Positions 1-7,583 are shown, numbered from the stretch's first letter. The stretch is DNA of 8,476 bases from Gammaproteobacteria bacterium (GCA_029859555.1 JAOUCV010000081.1:1-8476), one strand, 5' to 3'. A program made the numbers and translations. The notes: generated by a model from the sequence alone, not told the origin.

Positions 1-51
1 TGGCTTTCCTGTGCCACTAAAGGCATCAAAGCAGAGCATGGCTGAGATCAT
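1..51 (-). CDS. mobB: MobB-like molybdopterin-guanine dinucleotide biosynthesis protein, N-terminus only (partial)
   Basis: Only the first 17 codons are inside the window, starting with ATG at 51-49 and running off the left edge. The peptide is MISAMLCFDAFSGTGKP. The stretch L-C-F-D-A-F-S-G-T-G-K resembles the start of MobB, where a hydrophobic strand leads straight into an (A/W)SGTGK P-loop within the first 15 residues. MobB is a GTP-binding accessory protein for attaching GMP to molybdopterin, which the nitrate reductase in this operon needs. The start overlaps the stop of the preceding gene as ATGA, indicating translational coupling; a GGAAA lies about 9 nt upstream. One oddity is Pro where the Walker A motif normally has Thr or Ser after the Lys. 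With so few residues the family call is an inference from motif and context; another P-loop protein is possible. Confidence 0.5.
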   Translation of the reverse strand, partial: MISAMLCFDAFSGTGKP

Positions 52-443
52 GTGACGAAGTTTCCCGGAAACAGCAGGCGGCCGGGAAAGCCCGGTTGCA
101 ACAGGTAACCCTCAACATGGTTGTTGTAGTCTTCGCGCACGCCGCGCACCAGTATCACGCCGGAAATATAAACGCCCGGTAATAACAACAACAGGATTAG
201 CTGCAGATAGGTGGCTTTTATTGACCATGCCGCAAGCGGCAACAGGTACAGTGGCCAGCTGAATAATATACCACGCACGCCATGTTTAATGGTGAGGATT
301 ATACGCGCCATGATACGGCGCAGGCGTTGCCTGCGCGAGTTGTAAACGCTAAGAAATACACTGCGTTCAAGTTCGTTGCGGATATCGGCGAGGCGTTTTG
401 AAGTGGGGGTGCTCCTGCTGATGCTGAGTATTTTTAATGGCAA
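48..443 (-). CDS. small basic two-helix membrane protein of unknown function
   Basis: I do not recognise this 131-residue protein. Residues 1-57 are strongly basic and look amphipathic (SRRQRLRRIM at about 36-45). They are followed by two hydrophobic segments, about 58-75 and 78-99, and a polar tail of about 30 residues rich in Gly and Pro. The positive N-terminus suggests a helical hairpin with both ends in the cytoplasm. There is no cysteine and no metal-binding motif. The longest reading starts at TTG (443-441), overlapping the last 10 nt of the anchor gene, but no clear ribosome binding site precedes it. The first ATG in frame is at 311-309 and would give 87 residues that keep both helices. 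Its position between the anchor gene and mobB, with overlaps on both sides, suggests co-translation with the nitrate reductase. A role in assembling or stabilising the membrane complex is a guess from context. Confidence 0.62.
   Translation of the reverse strand: MPLKILSISRSTPTSKRLADIRNELERSVFLSVYNSRRQRLRRIMARIILTIKHGVRGILFSWPLYLLPLAAWSIKATYLQLILLLLLPGVYISGVILVRGVREDYNNHVEGYLLQPGFPGRLLFPGNFVT
318..336. repeat. perfect 8-bp hairpin inside the small membrane-protein gene
   Basis: The arms GCGCAGGC (318-325) and GCCTGCGC (329-336) are perfectly complementary, with a 3-nt loop. In the minus-strand mRNA the hairpin ends 6 nt before the in-frame ATG at 311-309, so it could hinder initiation there. 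It encodes part of the Arg-rich stretch, so the symmetry may simply come from Arg codons. Confidence 0.5.
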
Positions 444-2275
444 TTCGGGAGTACGCCAGCCTGCGGCATCTCGGCCAGTCCTGTTTCACGGGCGTGTTCC
501 TCGAAGCCCTTGTTGCGCCAGAAAAATCCGCCAGGCATGCTGGTTGGAATAACCAGCGCGTAGAACAGTGCGCGACCGACTAATGCTGTCATGGTAATAA
601 CCGCCGCTGTTATTCCCCATAATATCAGGCCGATATTGCCGGCGGGGTTTAGCAGGCCGATCAGCACCAGCAGCAGCATGGATAAGGCCAGCCCGGTGTT
701 ACGAAACAGGTAGGTCATGCCGAATTTCGTACACTGTTGATAATGCGAGGCCATGCCTTCACCGCCGTTCGATCGCAGATGGCGTGCCTGTTGTACCAGC
801 CCAAGGGCCTCCAGTCCCACACCGGCAAGAATGATCCAGGCAAAGCTATTGACAGTAGTTGCCCATGGCAGACCCTGTAAAACCCGGGCAACTGTATAAA
901 CCATCACAACGACCAGTGGTCCCAGTGCCAGCATGTTGCCGTAGAACGAGGTCAATACCTGCCAGTGATTCCAGAAGGGGCGGGCCGGGATGCGATAGAT
1001 GCTGTGCATGAAATACAGCGCAGCAATGCCAGAGAAAACTGCACCCCAGCCACTTACATGTATCAGTCCGGCGCTTAGCCCGGCGGGTAACCATTCGAAC
1101 AGCATGGGTAAGCCGCTTAGCAGGGTGTAGGCGCCGAGGAAATTGTAGAACACCGCGATACCGGCCACCTCCCGGCTCACCGGTGAGTGACGCAGGTTAT
1201 TAAATGCCCGGTAAAAGCGGTGTGGTCGGCCGAGGTGCATGGTCGATAACACCAGTGCCAGCGTTTGTATACCAATCAGACCAAACAGTAACAAGGACAT
1301 TGCAGTCGGGTGACTGGCCATGCGCAGGCTTTCAAAGCCGAGCAGCGGAGCTGCAAACAGGGTGATGAAGGCGCCGATAACGGCCTGTGAAATCAGCGTG
1401 AAAATCACCAGTGGGTCTTCCCGGGTGCTCAATTTTTTCAGATTCCATGATCGGCCGGCGCCGGACTCGTCTACCTTCGGCTTGTAGGCCTCGCCCTGTT
1501 GCTGCTGGTCGCGCTCGTAGCGCAGCGGCATGCTGTCAGTGCGTTTCATCTCGCGTGGTAGACTGCGGGTTTGCTGAAAGCGGATGTTCGGATGAGTGAT
1601 CTCCGGTGTCGGGAAGCCGGGTATACGTGTCTCCAGCTGGTCACGATTATCCGGCGTGGTTTCAATGATGCCGAAGTCGAGGGCGCCGGCAAGGCAGGCG
1701 GATACACAAGCCGGTTTCAGTCCGACTTCCAGCCGGTCAACACACATATTGCACTTTGATACATGGCCTGCCTGCGTGTCGAGTTGTGGCGCATTGTAGG
1801 GACATACCCAGGTGCAGTATCCGCAGCCAAAACAGATATCCGGGTCCTGCAGTACCGCGCCATACTCGGCGAACTTGGTGTAGGCAAGCGTCGGGCATCC
1901 CTTCAGACAGACAGGGTCATCGCAATGATTACAGGCCATGGAGATGTTCATGCGCTGGTAGGCGGGATACGAGCCACCTTCAACATAACCAACCGCGCGA
2001 AAGGCAATATGCGCGGGCAGGTCGTTCTTCTCCGAACACGCGGCTTCGCAGGCATGGCAGGCTATGCAGTTGTCGGCGTTGAAATAAAAGCCGTGTTGCT
2101 TGTAGCGGTTCGGGTTATCGGAGACGCTGCTGTCACCGTTAATATTCAGTGACTGGCCGCGTAGCGGGTCGCCATCCGGTACGGTTTCAATTGATTTTCC
2201 GTAGCGATTGATAGCCGGTGCCTCGACAACGGGTACGAAGGCGTAGGCCGGTTCCCCGGGGCGCGGTTCAAACAT
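434..2275 (-). CDS. DmsB-DmsC-type fusion: four-cluster ferredoxin joined to quinol-oxidising membrane anchor
   Basis: This 613-residue protein joins two subunits that are separate in DMSO reductase. Residues about 64-200 are a DmsB-like ferredoxin with sixteen ligand cysteines in four groups: C70/73/76/80, C115/118/123/127, C148/151/154/158 and C175/178/190/194. That is enough for four [4Fe-4S] clusters. Residues about 285-575 form a DmsC-like domain with eight hydrophobic helices. The HLGRP motif after helix 2 has H347 at the place of the DmsC histidine (H65) implicated in menaquinol binding. The protein should take electrons from quinol and pass them to the adjacent molybdoenzyme. Loops 2-3, 4-5, 6-7 and the C-tail are rich in Arg/Lys/His, placing them and the Fe-S domain in the cytoplasm. 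A 60-residue stretch before the first cluster and a polar linker (about 200-285) are extra. The ATG has AGGGAG 5 nt upstream. The gene lies 39 nt after the reductase gene. Confidence 0.9.
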   Translation of the reverse strand: MFEPRPGEPAYAFVPVVEAPAINRYGKSIETVPDGDPLRGQSLNINGDSSVSDNPNRYKQHGFYFNADNCIACHACEAACSEKNDLPAHIAFRAVGYVEGGSYPAYQRMNISMACNHCDDPVCLKGCPTLAYTKFAEYGAVLQDPDICFGCGYCTWVCPYNAPQLDTQAGHVSKCNMCVDRLEVGLKPACVSACLAGALDFGIIETTPDNRDQLETRIPGFPTPEITHPNIRFQQTRSLPREMKRTDSMPLRYERDQQQQGEAYKPKVDESGAGRSWNLKKLSTREDPLVIFTLISQAVIGAFITLFAAPLLGFESLRMASHPTAMSLLLFGLIGIQTLALVLSTMHLGRPHRFYRAFNNLRHSPVSREVAGIAVFYNFLGAYTLLSGLPMLFEWLPAGLSAGLIHVSGWGAVFSGIAALYFMHSIYRIPARPFWNHWQVLTSFYGNMLALGPLVVVMVYTVARVLQGLPWATTVNSFAWIILAGVGLEALGLVQQARHLRSNGGEGMASHYQQCTKFGMTYLFRNTGLALSMLLLVLIGLLNPAGNIGLILWGITAAVITMTALVGRALFYALVIPTSMPGGFFWRNKGFEEHARETGLAEMPQAGVLPNCH

Positions 2276-2281
2276 AGAAAC

Positions 2282-2291
2282 TCCCTGTTAA
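2282..2291 (-). promoter_or_regulatory. ribosome binding site of the anchor gene, TTAACAGGGA
   Basis: TTAACAGGGA on the minus strand lies 6 nt before the ATG at 2275. The purine core AGGGAG is a good Shine-Dalgarno sequence and supports this start. The same ten bases occur before the nitrate reductase gene at 4510-4519. Confidence 0.6.
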
Positions 2292-2314
2292 AAAATAATC
2301 TGCAGCTGCCATCA

Positions 2315-4501
2315 TCAAAATGCCCTCGCAGCCAGGTTGCGCACAGCTGCGGCATTCTGGTCAGCGATCGCCTCAATGCTCACGGCGCACTGCTTGTAGG
2401 CGGGTTGTCGCGAATGCGGGTCAAGCAGGCCCAGCGATAACCGGTTGACACATTCATGGTAATGAAACGGGATGAATACCATGTCGCGCGGTACCCGCTG
2501 GGTGCACTGCACCATTACCACGGCATCGCCGCGACGCGAGGTCAGGCGTGCATAGCTGCTGTGCTCAATACCAAGATCGGCTGCGGCATCCGGGTTCATT
2601 TCCATATAGGGTGTCGGACTGAACTTGTTGCCATTCCCGACCTTGCCGGTGCGGGTGCGGGTATGAAAGTGCTCGACCACGCGCCCGGAGTTCAGCCAGA
2701 ACGGATACTCTTCGTCTGGGCATTCATTGTTGTCAAAGAAAGGCAGCGCGATTAACTGTGCCTTGCCATTGGTATGCTGGAATTTTCCATCGGAATAGAG
2801 GCGTTGCGAACCTTCGGGTGCATTGTCTTCATTGCAGGGCCACTGGATGCCGCGGTTGGCTTCAATCCTGTCGTAGGTCATGCCCGAATAGTCGAGCATG
2901 CGTCCTCTGGACAGGTCTCTTAGTTCTTCGAATACACCTTCAGCGGTTTCCGGGAAATTGATTTTACGACCACGCTCGAAGTGACTGGCAACTTCATTAA
3001 AAATCCACAAATCGGTTTTCGAGTCGCCATGCGGTTCACAGACATTACGTATCAGGTTGACGCGCCGTTCGGTATTGGTGAAGCAGCCTTCCTTTTCTGC
3101 CCACACCGCAGCTGGCAGGAACACGTGACTGTATTCATTGGTTTCGACATCACCATAGGCATCCTGTACCACCAGGAATTCCAGTTTCTCGAGGGTCTTG
3201 CGTATTCGTTGCGTGTTCGCCATGGAGGTCATCGGGTTGGTGGCGACCAGCCACAGTCCCTTGATCTGGCCGGCTTCAATGGCAGGCAGGATGTCGGTCA
3301 TGAACATGCCGCGTTTTTGCGGGAAGAACTCTTCCTCAATGCCCCAGAATTCGGCAATGTCCTTGCGGTCCTGGTCATTCTCCAGTGCCCGGTAACCGGG
3401 CAAGCCGGAACAGGAGGACCACTCACGGGTACCCATGGCATTGCATTGCCCTGTAATGGACAGTGAAGTGCCGCCAGGCTTGCCGATGTTGCCGGTAATC
3501 AGGTTCAGATTGTTGATAGCGACCACGCCGTCGGAGCCATGTGTGCTCTGGTTGATGCCCATGGTCCAGATCGACATGGCAGCGCCTGCGTTGCCGTAGA
3601 CGCGGGCGACGTTGCGAATAGTGTCTTCATCAATACCGCAGATCCTTGCTGCCGAGACCGGGTCGTATTGTTCGACCAGTTTTGCGAAGCCTTCATAACC
3701 ATCGGTGTGGGCTTCAATATAGGCGCTGTCTTGCAGGCCTTCCTCAAGAATTACGTGTGCCAGTGCATTGAGTAATACCAGGTCGGTACCCGGTGAGATT
3801 GGCAGATGGATATCGGCATTCTGGGCAAACATGGTGACACGCGGATCCACTACGATAACAGGGAACTTGCGCTTTTCGCGAACCTCTTGCAGACGCCAGT
3901 AAATGATCGGGTGCTGCTCCGGCAGGTTGGAGCCAAATGCCAGCAGGCAGTCAGTATGTTCAAAGTCATCGTAACAACCGGGTGGGCCGTCCGAGCCGAA
4001 AGAGCGTTTGTAACCGGACACGGCTGAAGACATGCACAGGGTGGTGTTGCCGTCATAGTTATTGGTGCCGACCACACCACGTGCCAGTTTACCCAGCGTG
4101 TAAAACTCCTCGGTCATGATCTGTCCGGTGGAAACAATTGAGAAGGCATCACGGCCATAGTCCTGCTGGATGCGCTTTATTTCATCCGTAGTCTTTTCCA
4201 GCGCCTCGTTCCAGCTGGTCTCGCGAAATTCATCCCAGCGGTTATCGCGGATTAACGGCTTGTTGCCTCGTCCGGCGGTCTTGCGGAACAGTTCATGTTC
4301 AAACATGCCCTTGATGCAGAGTTTGCCACGGTTGACATCGGCATCGGCGACGCCTCGAGAGGCTACCGGTTCATTGTCTGCATTCAGGCCAACCTCAATG
4401 GAACACCCGGTTGAGCAATAGCCACAGGTCGCATAACGCCATTCCCTGACGCCCTTGTCGGCTATTTTGATCGGGTTCTTTTTTTTACGTCCGAATAACA
4501 T
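2315..4501 (-). CDS. assimilatory nitrate reductase catalytic subunit (NarB/NasA type, Mo-bis-MGD)
   Basis: This 728-residue protein belongs to the molybdopterin oxidoreductase family and most likely reduces nitrate to nitrite. C26, C29, C33 and C62 (CGYCSTGC ... GKLCIKG) bind a [4Fe-4S] cluster. C156 in NTTLCMSSAV is the expected cysteine ligand to molybdenum, as in Nas/Nap enzymes. NPMTSMANT, ETNEYSHVFLPAA and CFTNTERRVN are typical of the central cofactor-binding region, and the last 120 residues form the usual C-terminal MGD-binding domain. The length matches the short NarB form: there is no C-terminal [2Fe-2S] BFD domain as in Klebsiella NasA. The N-terminus (MLFGRKKKNPIKIADKG) is basic but has no twin-arginine motif or hydrophobic stretch, so the enzyme should stay in the cytoplasm. 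The ATG is preceded by AGGGA at 8 nt spacing. It follows nirD by 90 nt. A formate dehydrogenase-like activity cannot be excluded from sequence, but nirBD next door argues for nitrate. Confidence 0.9.
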   Translation of the reverse strand: MLFGRKKKNPIKIADKGVREWRYATCGYCSTGCSIEVGLNADNEPVASRGVADADVNRGKLCIKGMFEHELFRKTAGRGNKPLIRDNRWDEFRETSWNEALEKTTDEIKRIQQDYGRDAFSIVSTGQIMTEEFYTLGKLARGVVGTNNYDGNTTLCMSSAVSGYKRSFGSDGPPGCYDDFEHTDCLLAFGSNLPEQHPIIYWRLQEVREKRKFPVIVVDPRVTMFAQNADIHLPISPGTDLVLLNALAHVILEEGLQDSAYIEAHTDGYEGFAKLVEQYDPVSAARICGIDEDTIRNVARVYGNAGAAMSIWTMGINQSTHGSDGVVAINNLNLITGNIGKPGGTSLSITGQCNAMGTREWSSCSGLPGYRALENDQDRKDIAEFWGIEEEFFPQKRGMFMTDILPAIEAGQIKGLWLVATNPMTSMANTQRIRKTLEKLEFLVVQDAYGDVETNEYSHVFLPAAVWAEKEGCFTNTERRVNLIRNVCEPHGDSKTDLWIFNEVASHFERGRKINFPETAEGVFEELRDLSRGRMLDYSGMTYDRIEANRGIQWPCNEDNAPEGSQRLYSDGKFQHTNGKAQLIALPFFDNNECPDEEYPFWLNSGRVVEHFHTRTRTGKVGNGNKFSPTPYMEMNPDAAADLGIEHSSYARLTSRRGDAVVMVQCTQRVPRDMVFIPFHYHECVNRLSLGLLDPHSRQPAYKQCAVSIEAIADQNAAAVRNLAARAF

Positions 4502-4509
4502 TGTCTGGT

Positions 4510-4519
4510 TCCCTGTTAA
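4510..4519 (-). promoter_or_regulatory. ribosome binding site of the nitrate reductase gene, TTAACAGGGA
   Basis: TTAACAGGGA on the minus strand lies 8 nt before the ATG at 4501. It is identical to the decamer before the anchor gene (2282-2291), so the two subunits of the proposed complex may be translated at similar rates. Confidence 0.55.
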
Positions 4520-4591
4520 GCCGCGATATATTACCAGCGGGTTAATTTAATCAGAGGTCATGATGTTTTGATTTGCCGGTAGCAACACCCT

Positions 4592-4924
4592 TCAGGCTGC
4601 TGCTTCATTTGCTGCGGCTAATGCAAGAAACACACGGCCATCTTCTATTTTTGTTTCGAAGGTATTAGTGCAGCCTTCGTCGGGACCAAGAGCTTCACCG
4701 CTGGCAAGATCGATTTTCCAGTTATGCAGCGGGCAGGTGACCGAGGTGCCGTGTACGATGCCCTGTGATAACGGACCCTGTTTATGCGGGCATTCATCCC
4801 TGATGGCGAAAACCTCGTCAGTTGCGGTGCGAAACAGTGCGATGTTCATGGTGTCTGTCGTCAGTACGCGAGAACCCAGCCTCGGGATATCTTCCAGCTT
4901 TGCAATTTCTGTCCAGTTGCTCAT
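4592..4924 (-). CDS. nirD: nitrite reductase small subunit NirD with complete Rieske site
   Basis: The 110-residue protein is a Rieske-fold small subunit of NADH-dependent assimilatory nitrite reductase, working with NirB in the cytoplasm. It carries the full [2Fe-2S] ligand set: C45 and H47 in ECPHKQGPLSQG, and C64 and H67 in TCPLHNW. E. coli NirD has lost these ligands, so this one is of the NasE-like, cluster-bearing kind and may take part in electron transfer rather than only stabilising NirB. The start is the ATG at 4924-4922. The Shine-Dalgarno sequence is weak (GAGA about 8 nt upstream), but the gene lies only 40 nt after nirB, so coupled translation is plausible. The C-terminus ends in an Ala-rich tail (ALAAANEAAA). 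Confidence 0.95.
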   Translation of the reverse strand: MSNWTEIAKLEDIPRLGSRVLTTDTMNIALFRTATDEVFAIRDECPHKQGPLSQGIVHGTSVTCPLHNWKIDLASGEALGPDEGCTNTFETKIEDGRVFLALAAANEAAA

Positions 4925-4964
4925 GATGATTTCTCGTTCGTATATAAAGTCAGATGTAATTGAT

Positions 4965-7400
4965 TCAGCCGGTAATCTTTAAAGGTGTAAATTCATGTGC
5001 CTCAATCCCTTCGGCGCGTTCCTTCCATGGGTCGATCTGCGAAAATTGCTGGGAATACAGGAAGCGTTCATTCAGTGCCTTGCGGCCGGCCGCGTCTTCC
5101 AGCAAACGTTTCTTGATGTAACTCAGACTGACACGCTCCACCCACGGTGCAGTGCGTTCCAGGTAATGTGCTTCCTCGCGATATAGCTGGGTAAAGGCAC
5201 CGACGTATTCGAATACCTGCTCCCCGGTTTCAACCTTGCAGAGCAGGTCGGTGACACGTACCTTGATACCGCCGTTACCACCGACATGTAACTCATAGCC
5301 GGAATCAACACACACCACGCCAAAGTCCTTGATAGTCGCTTCGGCACAGTTACGCGGGCAACCGGATACCGCCAGTTTGTATTTGTGCGGCATCCACGAG
5401 CCCCAGGTAATCTTTTCCAGCTCAATTCCAAGGCTGGTGGAATCCTGTGTTCCAAAGCGACACCATTCCGAACCGACACAGGTCTTCACGGTACGCAGTG
5501 CCTTGCCATAGGCATGACCGGAAACAAATCCGGCTTCCGCAAGGTCGCCCCAGATGCCCGGCAGTTCATCTTTTTTCAGGCCCAGCATATCGATGCGCTG
5601 GCCGCCAGTGAACTTGACGGTGGGTACGTTCCACTTTTCAGCAATTCGCCCCAGTGCCATTAGTTGCTCTGCCGAGGTTTCACCGCCAAAGATGCGCGGT
5701 ATCACCGAATAAGTGCCGTCTTTTTGAATATTGCCGTGGGCGCGTTCGTTGATGAAGCGTGACTGCGCATCATCCTTGTATTCACCTGGCCAGTAGGCCA
5801 GCAGATAGTAATTCAGTGCCGGTCGGCAGGCGGCACAACCATCTGCTGATTTCCACTCGAGGAAGTCGTGCACGGCTGGTATTGTTTTCAGCTCATTTTG
5901 CTTGATGGCCGTGATGACTTCGTCATGGCTGTAATCGGTACATTTGCACATACCTTTCTTGTTCGGTGAGGCGTCATAACCTTCACCGACAGTGCAGGAC
6001 AGCAATGCTTCCACCAGGCCGGTACAGGAACCACAGGAGCTGGACGCCTTGGTCTGTGCGCGTACATCTTCCAGGGTGAACAGGCCATGTTTTGAAATGG
6101 CGCTGACAATGTCGCCCTTGCAAACGCCGTTGCAGCCGCAGATCTCGGCATCGTCAGACAGTGCCATTATGCGGGTTTCGTCACCGTGCCCGGCATCGCC
6201 GAGATCATGTTGACCGAACAGGATAGTGTTGCGAAAGTCAGCAATGCCGGTGTTTTCACGCATTAGCTGGAAATACCAGGTACCATCCATGGTGTCGCCA
6301 TAGAGTACGGCACCCTTGATGCGGTCATTGTTGATGACCAGTTTCTTGTAGGTGCCGGATGCCGGATCCTGCAATATCATGACCTCGTCATCCTCGGATT
6401 CATTGAAATCGCCAGCGGAAAACAGGTCTATGCCGGTGACTTTCAACCTGGTGGATGTTACCGAGCCCTGGTAGCAGGCGTAACCAAGGCTGGCGAGCTG
6501 GTTGGCTGCGACCTTGCCCTGTTCAAACAGGGGCGCAACCAGTCCATAGGCGATGCCGCGGTGCTGTGCGCATTCACCGACGGCATATATAGCCGGATCA
6601 AAGGTCTGCATGACGTCGTTGACGACGATGCCGCGTTCACAATGCAAGCCGGACTTTTTTGCGAGTTCTGTATTGGGGATAATGCCGACACCCATTACTA
6701 CCAGATCAGCTTTCACCTCGGTGCCGTCTTTAAAGCGCACACCCTGTGCGTGGCCGTTGCCAATAATTTCTTCTGTAGCTGCTTCCATCAGGAAGTTCAT
6801 GCCGCGTTCTTCAAGTGATGCCTTCAGCAGTGCAGAGGCGGGCTTGTCCAGCTGGCGTTCCATCAGTGAATCCAGCAAATGTACGACGGTCACATCCATG
6901 CCCTGTTTCATCAGGCCGTTGGCGGCTTCCAGTCCCAGCAGACCACCGCCAATTACGACGGCTTTTTTGTGATGTTTCGATGCCTGCAGCATGGTATCGA
7001 CATCATGGATGTCGCGGAAGGCGATGACGCCATCCTTGTCCTTGCCGGGTACCGGGATCATGAAGGGGTTGGAACCAGTTGCCAGCAACAGCCGGTCATA
7101 ACGGGCAGCTGTGCCGTCTTCGGCGACAACCTTTTTATTTATGCGGTCGATTTCTGCGACTGACTTGCCTTTATGCAGGGTAATGCCATTGTCGAGGTAC
7201 CACTGCTCATCATTGAGCATGATGTCATCGATGGTCTTCTCGCCGGCAAGTACCGGGGAGAGCATGATGCGGTTGTAGTTGCCGTAAGGCTCGGCGCCAA
7301 ACACCGTGATATCGTATTTATCAGGTGCAATCTTCAGCAGTTCTTCGAGGGTGCGTACCCCGGCCATGCCGTTGCCTACCAGTACCAATTGTTCTTTCAT
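4965..7400 (-). CDS. nirB: NAD(P)H-dependent nitrite reductase large subunit NirB
   Basis: NirB reduces nitrite to ammonium with six electrons from NAD(P)H. The 811 residues show the usual order. First is an FAD/NAD(P)H-binding pyridine nucleotide-disulphide oxidoreductase part (GNGMAG at 9-14, second nucleotide fold VVIGGGLLGLEAA at about 148-160). Next are two BFD-like [2Fe-2S] modules (C421/C423/C456/C459 and C485/C487/C522/C525), then a ferredoxin-like half domain (about 555-620). Last is the sirohaem/[4Fe-4S] domain, with ligands C641, C647, C681 and C685 (TCVGSEWC and GCPRNC). Length is close to E. coli NirB (847). I chose the ATG at 7400-7398 because AAGG lies 5-6 nt upstream and GNGMAG then falls at the standard place. 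A TTG at 7424 is in frame but has no support. This is the first gene of the minus-strand operon. Confidence 0.96.
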   Translation of the reverse strand: MKEQLVLVGNGMAGVRTLEELLKIAPDKYDITVFGAEPYGNYNRIMLSPVLAGEKTIDDIMLNDEQWYLDNGITLHKGKSVAEIDRINKKVVAEDGTAARYDRLLLATGSNPFMIPVPGKDKDGVIAFRDIHDVDTMLQASKHHKKAVVIGGGLLGLEAANGLMKQGMDVTVVHLLDSLMERQLDKPASALLKASLEERGMNFLMEAATEEIIGNGHAQGVRFKDGTEVKADLVVMGVGIIPNTELAKKSGLHCERGIVVNDVMQTFDPAIYAVGECAQHRGIAYGLVAPLFEQGKVAANQLASLGYACYQGSVTSTRLKVTGIDLFSAGDFNESEDDEVMILQDPASGTYKKLVINNDRIKGAVLYGDTMDGTWYFQLMRENTGIADFRNTILFGQHDLGDAGHGDETRIMALSDDAEICGCNGVCKGDIVSAISKHGLFTLEDVRAQTKASSSCGSCTGLVEALLSCTVGEGYDASPNKKGMCKCTDYSHDEVITAIKQNELKTIPAVHDFLEWKSADGCAACRPALNYYLLAYWPGEYKDDAQSRFINERAHGNIQKDGTYSVIPRIFGGETSAEQLMALGRIAEKWNVPTVKFTGGQRIDMLGLKKDELPGIWGDLAEAGFVSGHAYGKALRTVKTCVGSEWCRFGTQDSTSLGIELEKITWGSWMPHKYKLAVSGCPRNCAEATIKDFGVVCVDSGYELHVGGNGGIKVRVTDLLCKVETGEQVFEYVGAFTQLYREEAHYLERTAPWVERVSLSYIKKRLLEDAAGRKALNERFLYSQQFSQIDPWKERAEGIEAHEFTPLKITG

Positions 7401-7403
7401 GAG

Positions 7404-7450
7404 GACCTTGTGTTTGCTTAACAATGAATACAGCTTTCCAGTGCAAGGTC
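7404..7450 (-). promoter_or_regulatory. inverted repeat that can hide the nirB ribosome binding site
   Basis: On the minus strand GACCTTG (7450-7444) is perfectly complementary to CAAGGTC (7410-7404), with a 33-nt AT-rich spacer. The second arm contains the AAGG Shine-Dalgarno sequence of nirB, a few bases before the ATG. Pairing would block ribosome entry. Seven base pairs closing a 33-nt loop is not strong alone, so regulation is an inference. Confidence 0.4.
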
Positions 7451-7583
7451 TGTACCAGTGTCCGCAAAAAAGTAAAAACTAATATGCAAAATATTGATTA
7501 TTAGCGATTTATTGGTGCAGCAGTAGAAGGTTGTTTTTTTAGTACGAGCCACTGCATGCCCCACAATGAAGCAGGGCGAACGC

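Noticed and set aside
2981..3466. Plus-strand open frame of 161 codons opposite the reductase gene
   Set aside because: It lies wholly inside a well-supported gene on the other strand and shows no recognisable domain; it is a shadow frame.
4521..4540. Inverted repeat CCGC...GCGG with an extended -10-like TGGTAATAT (minus strand) between nirD and the reductase gene
   Set aside because: Only a 4-bp stem and no -35 at normal spacing. An internal promoter is possible but not supported enough.
7401..7424. In-frame TTG start giving NirB eight more residues
   Set aside because: The ATG at 7400 has a good Shine-Dalgarno sequence at proper spacing and puts the FAD motif at the usual place; the extra residues show no family feature.
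7500..7545. T-tract at about 7533-7540 as a plus-strand terminator
   Set aside because: No GC-rich stem precedes it, and no plus-strand gene ends here.
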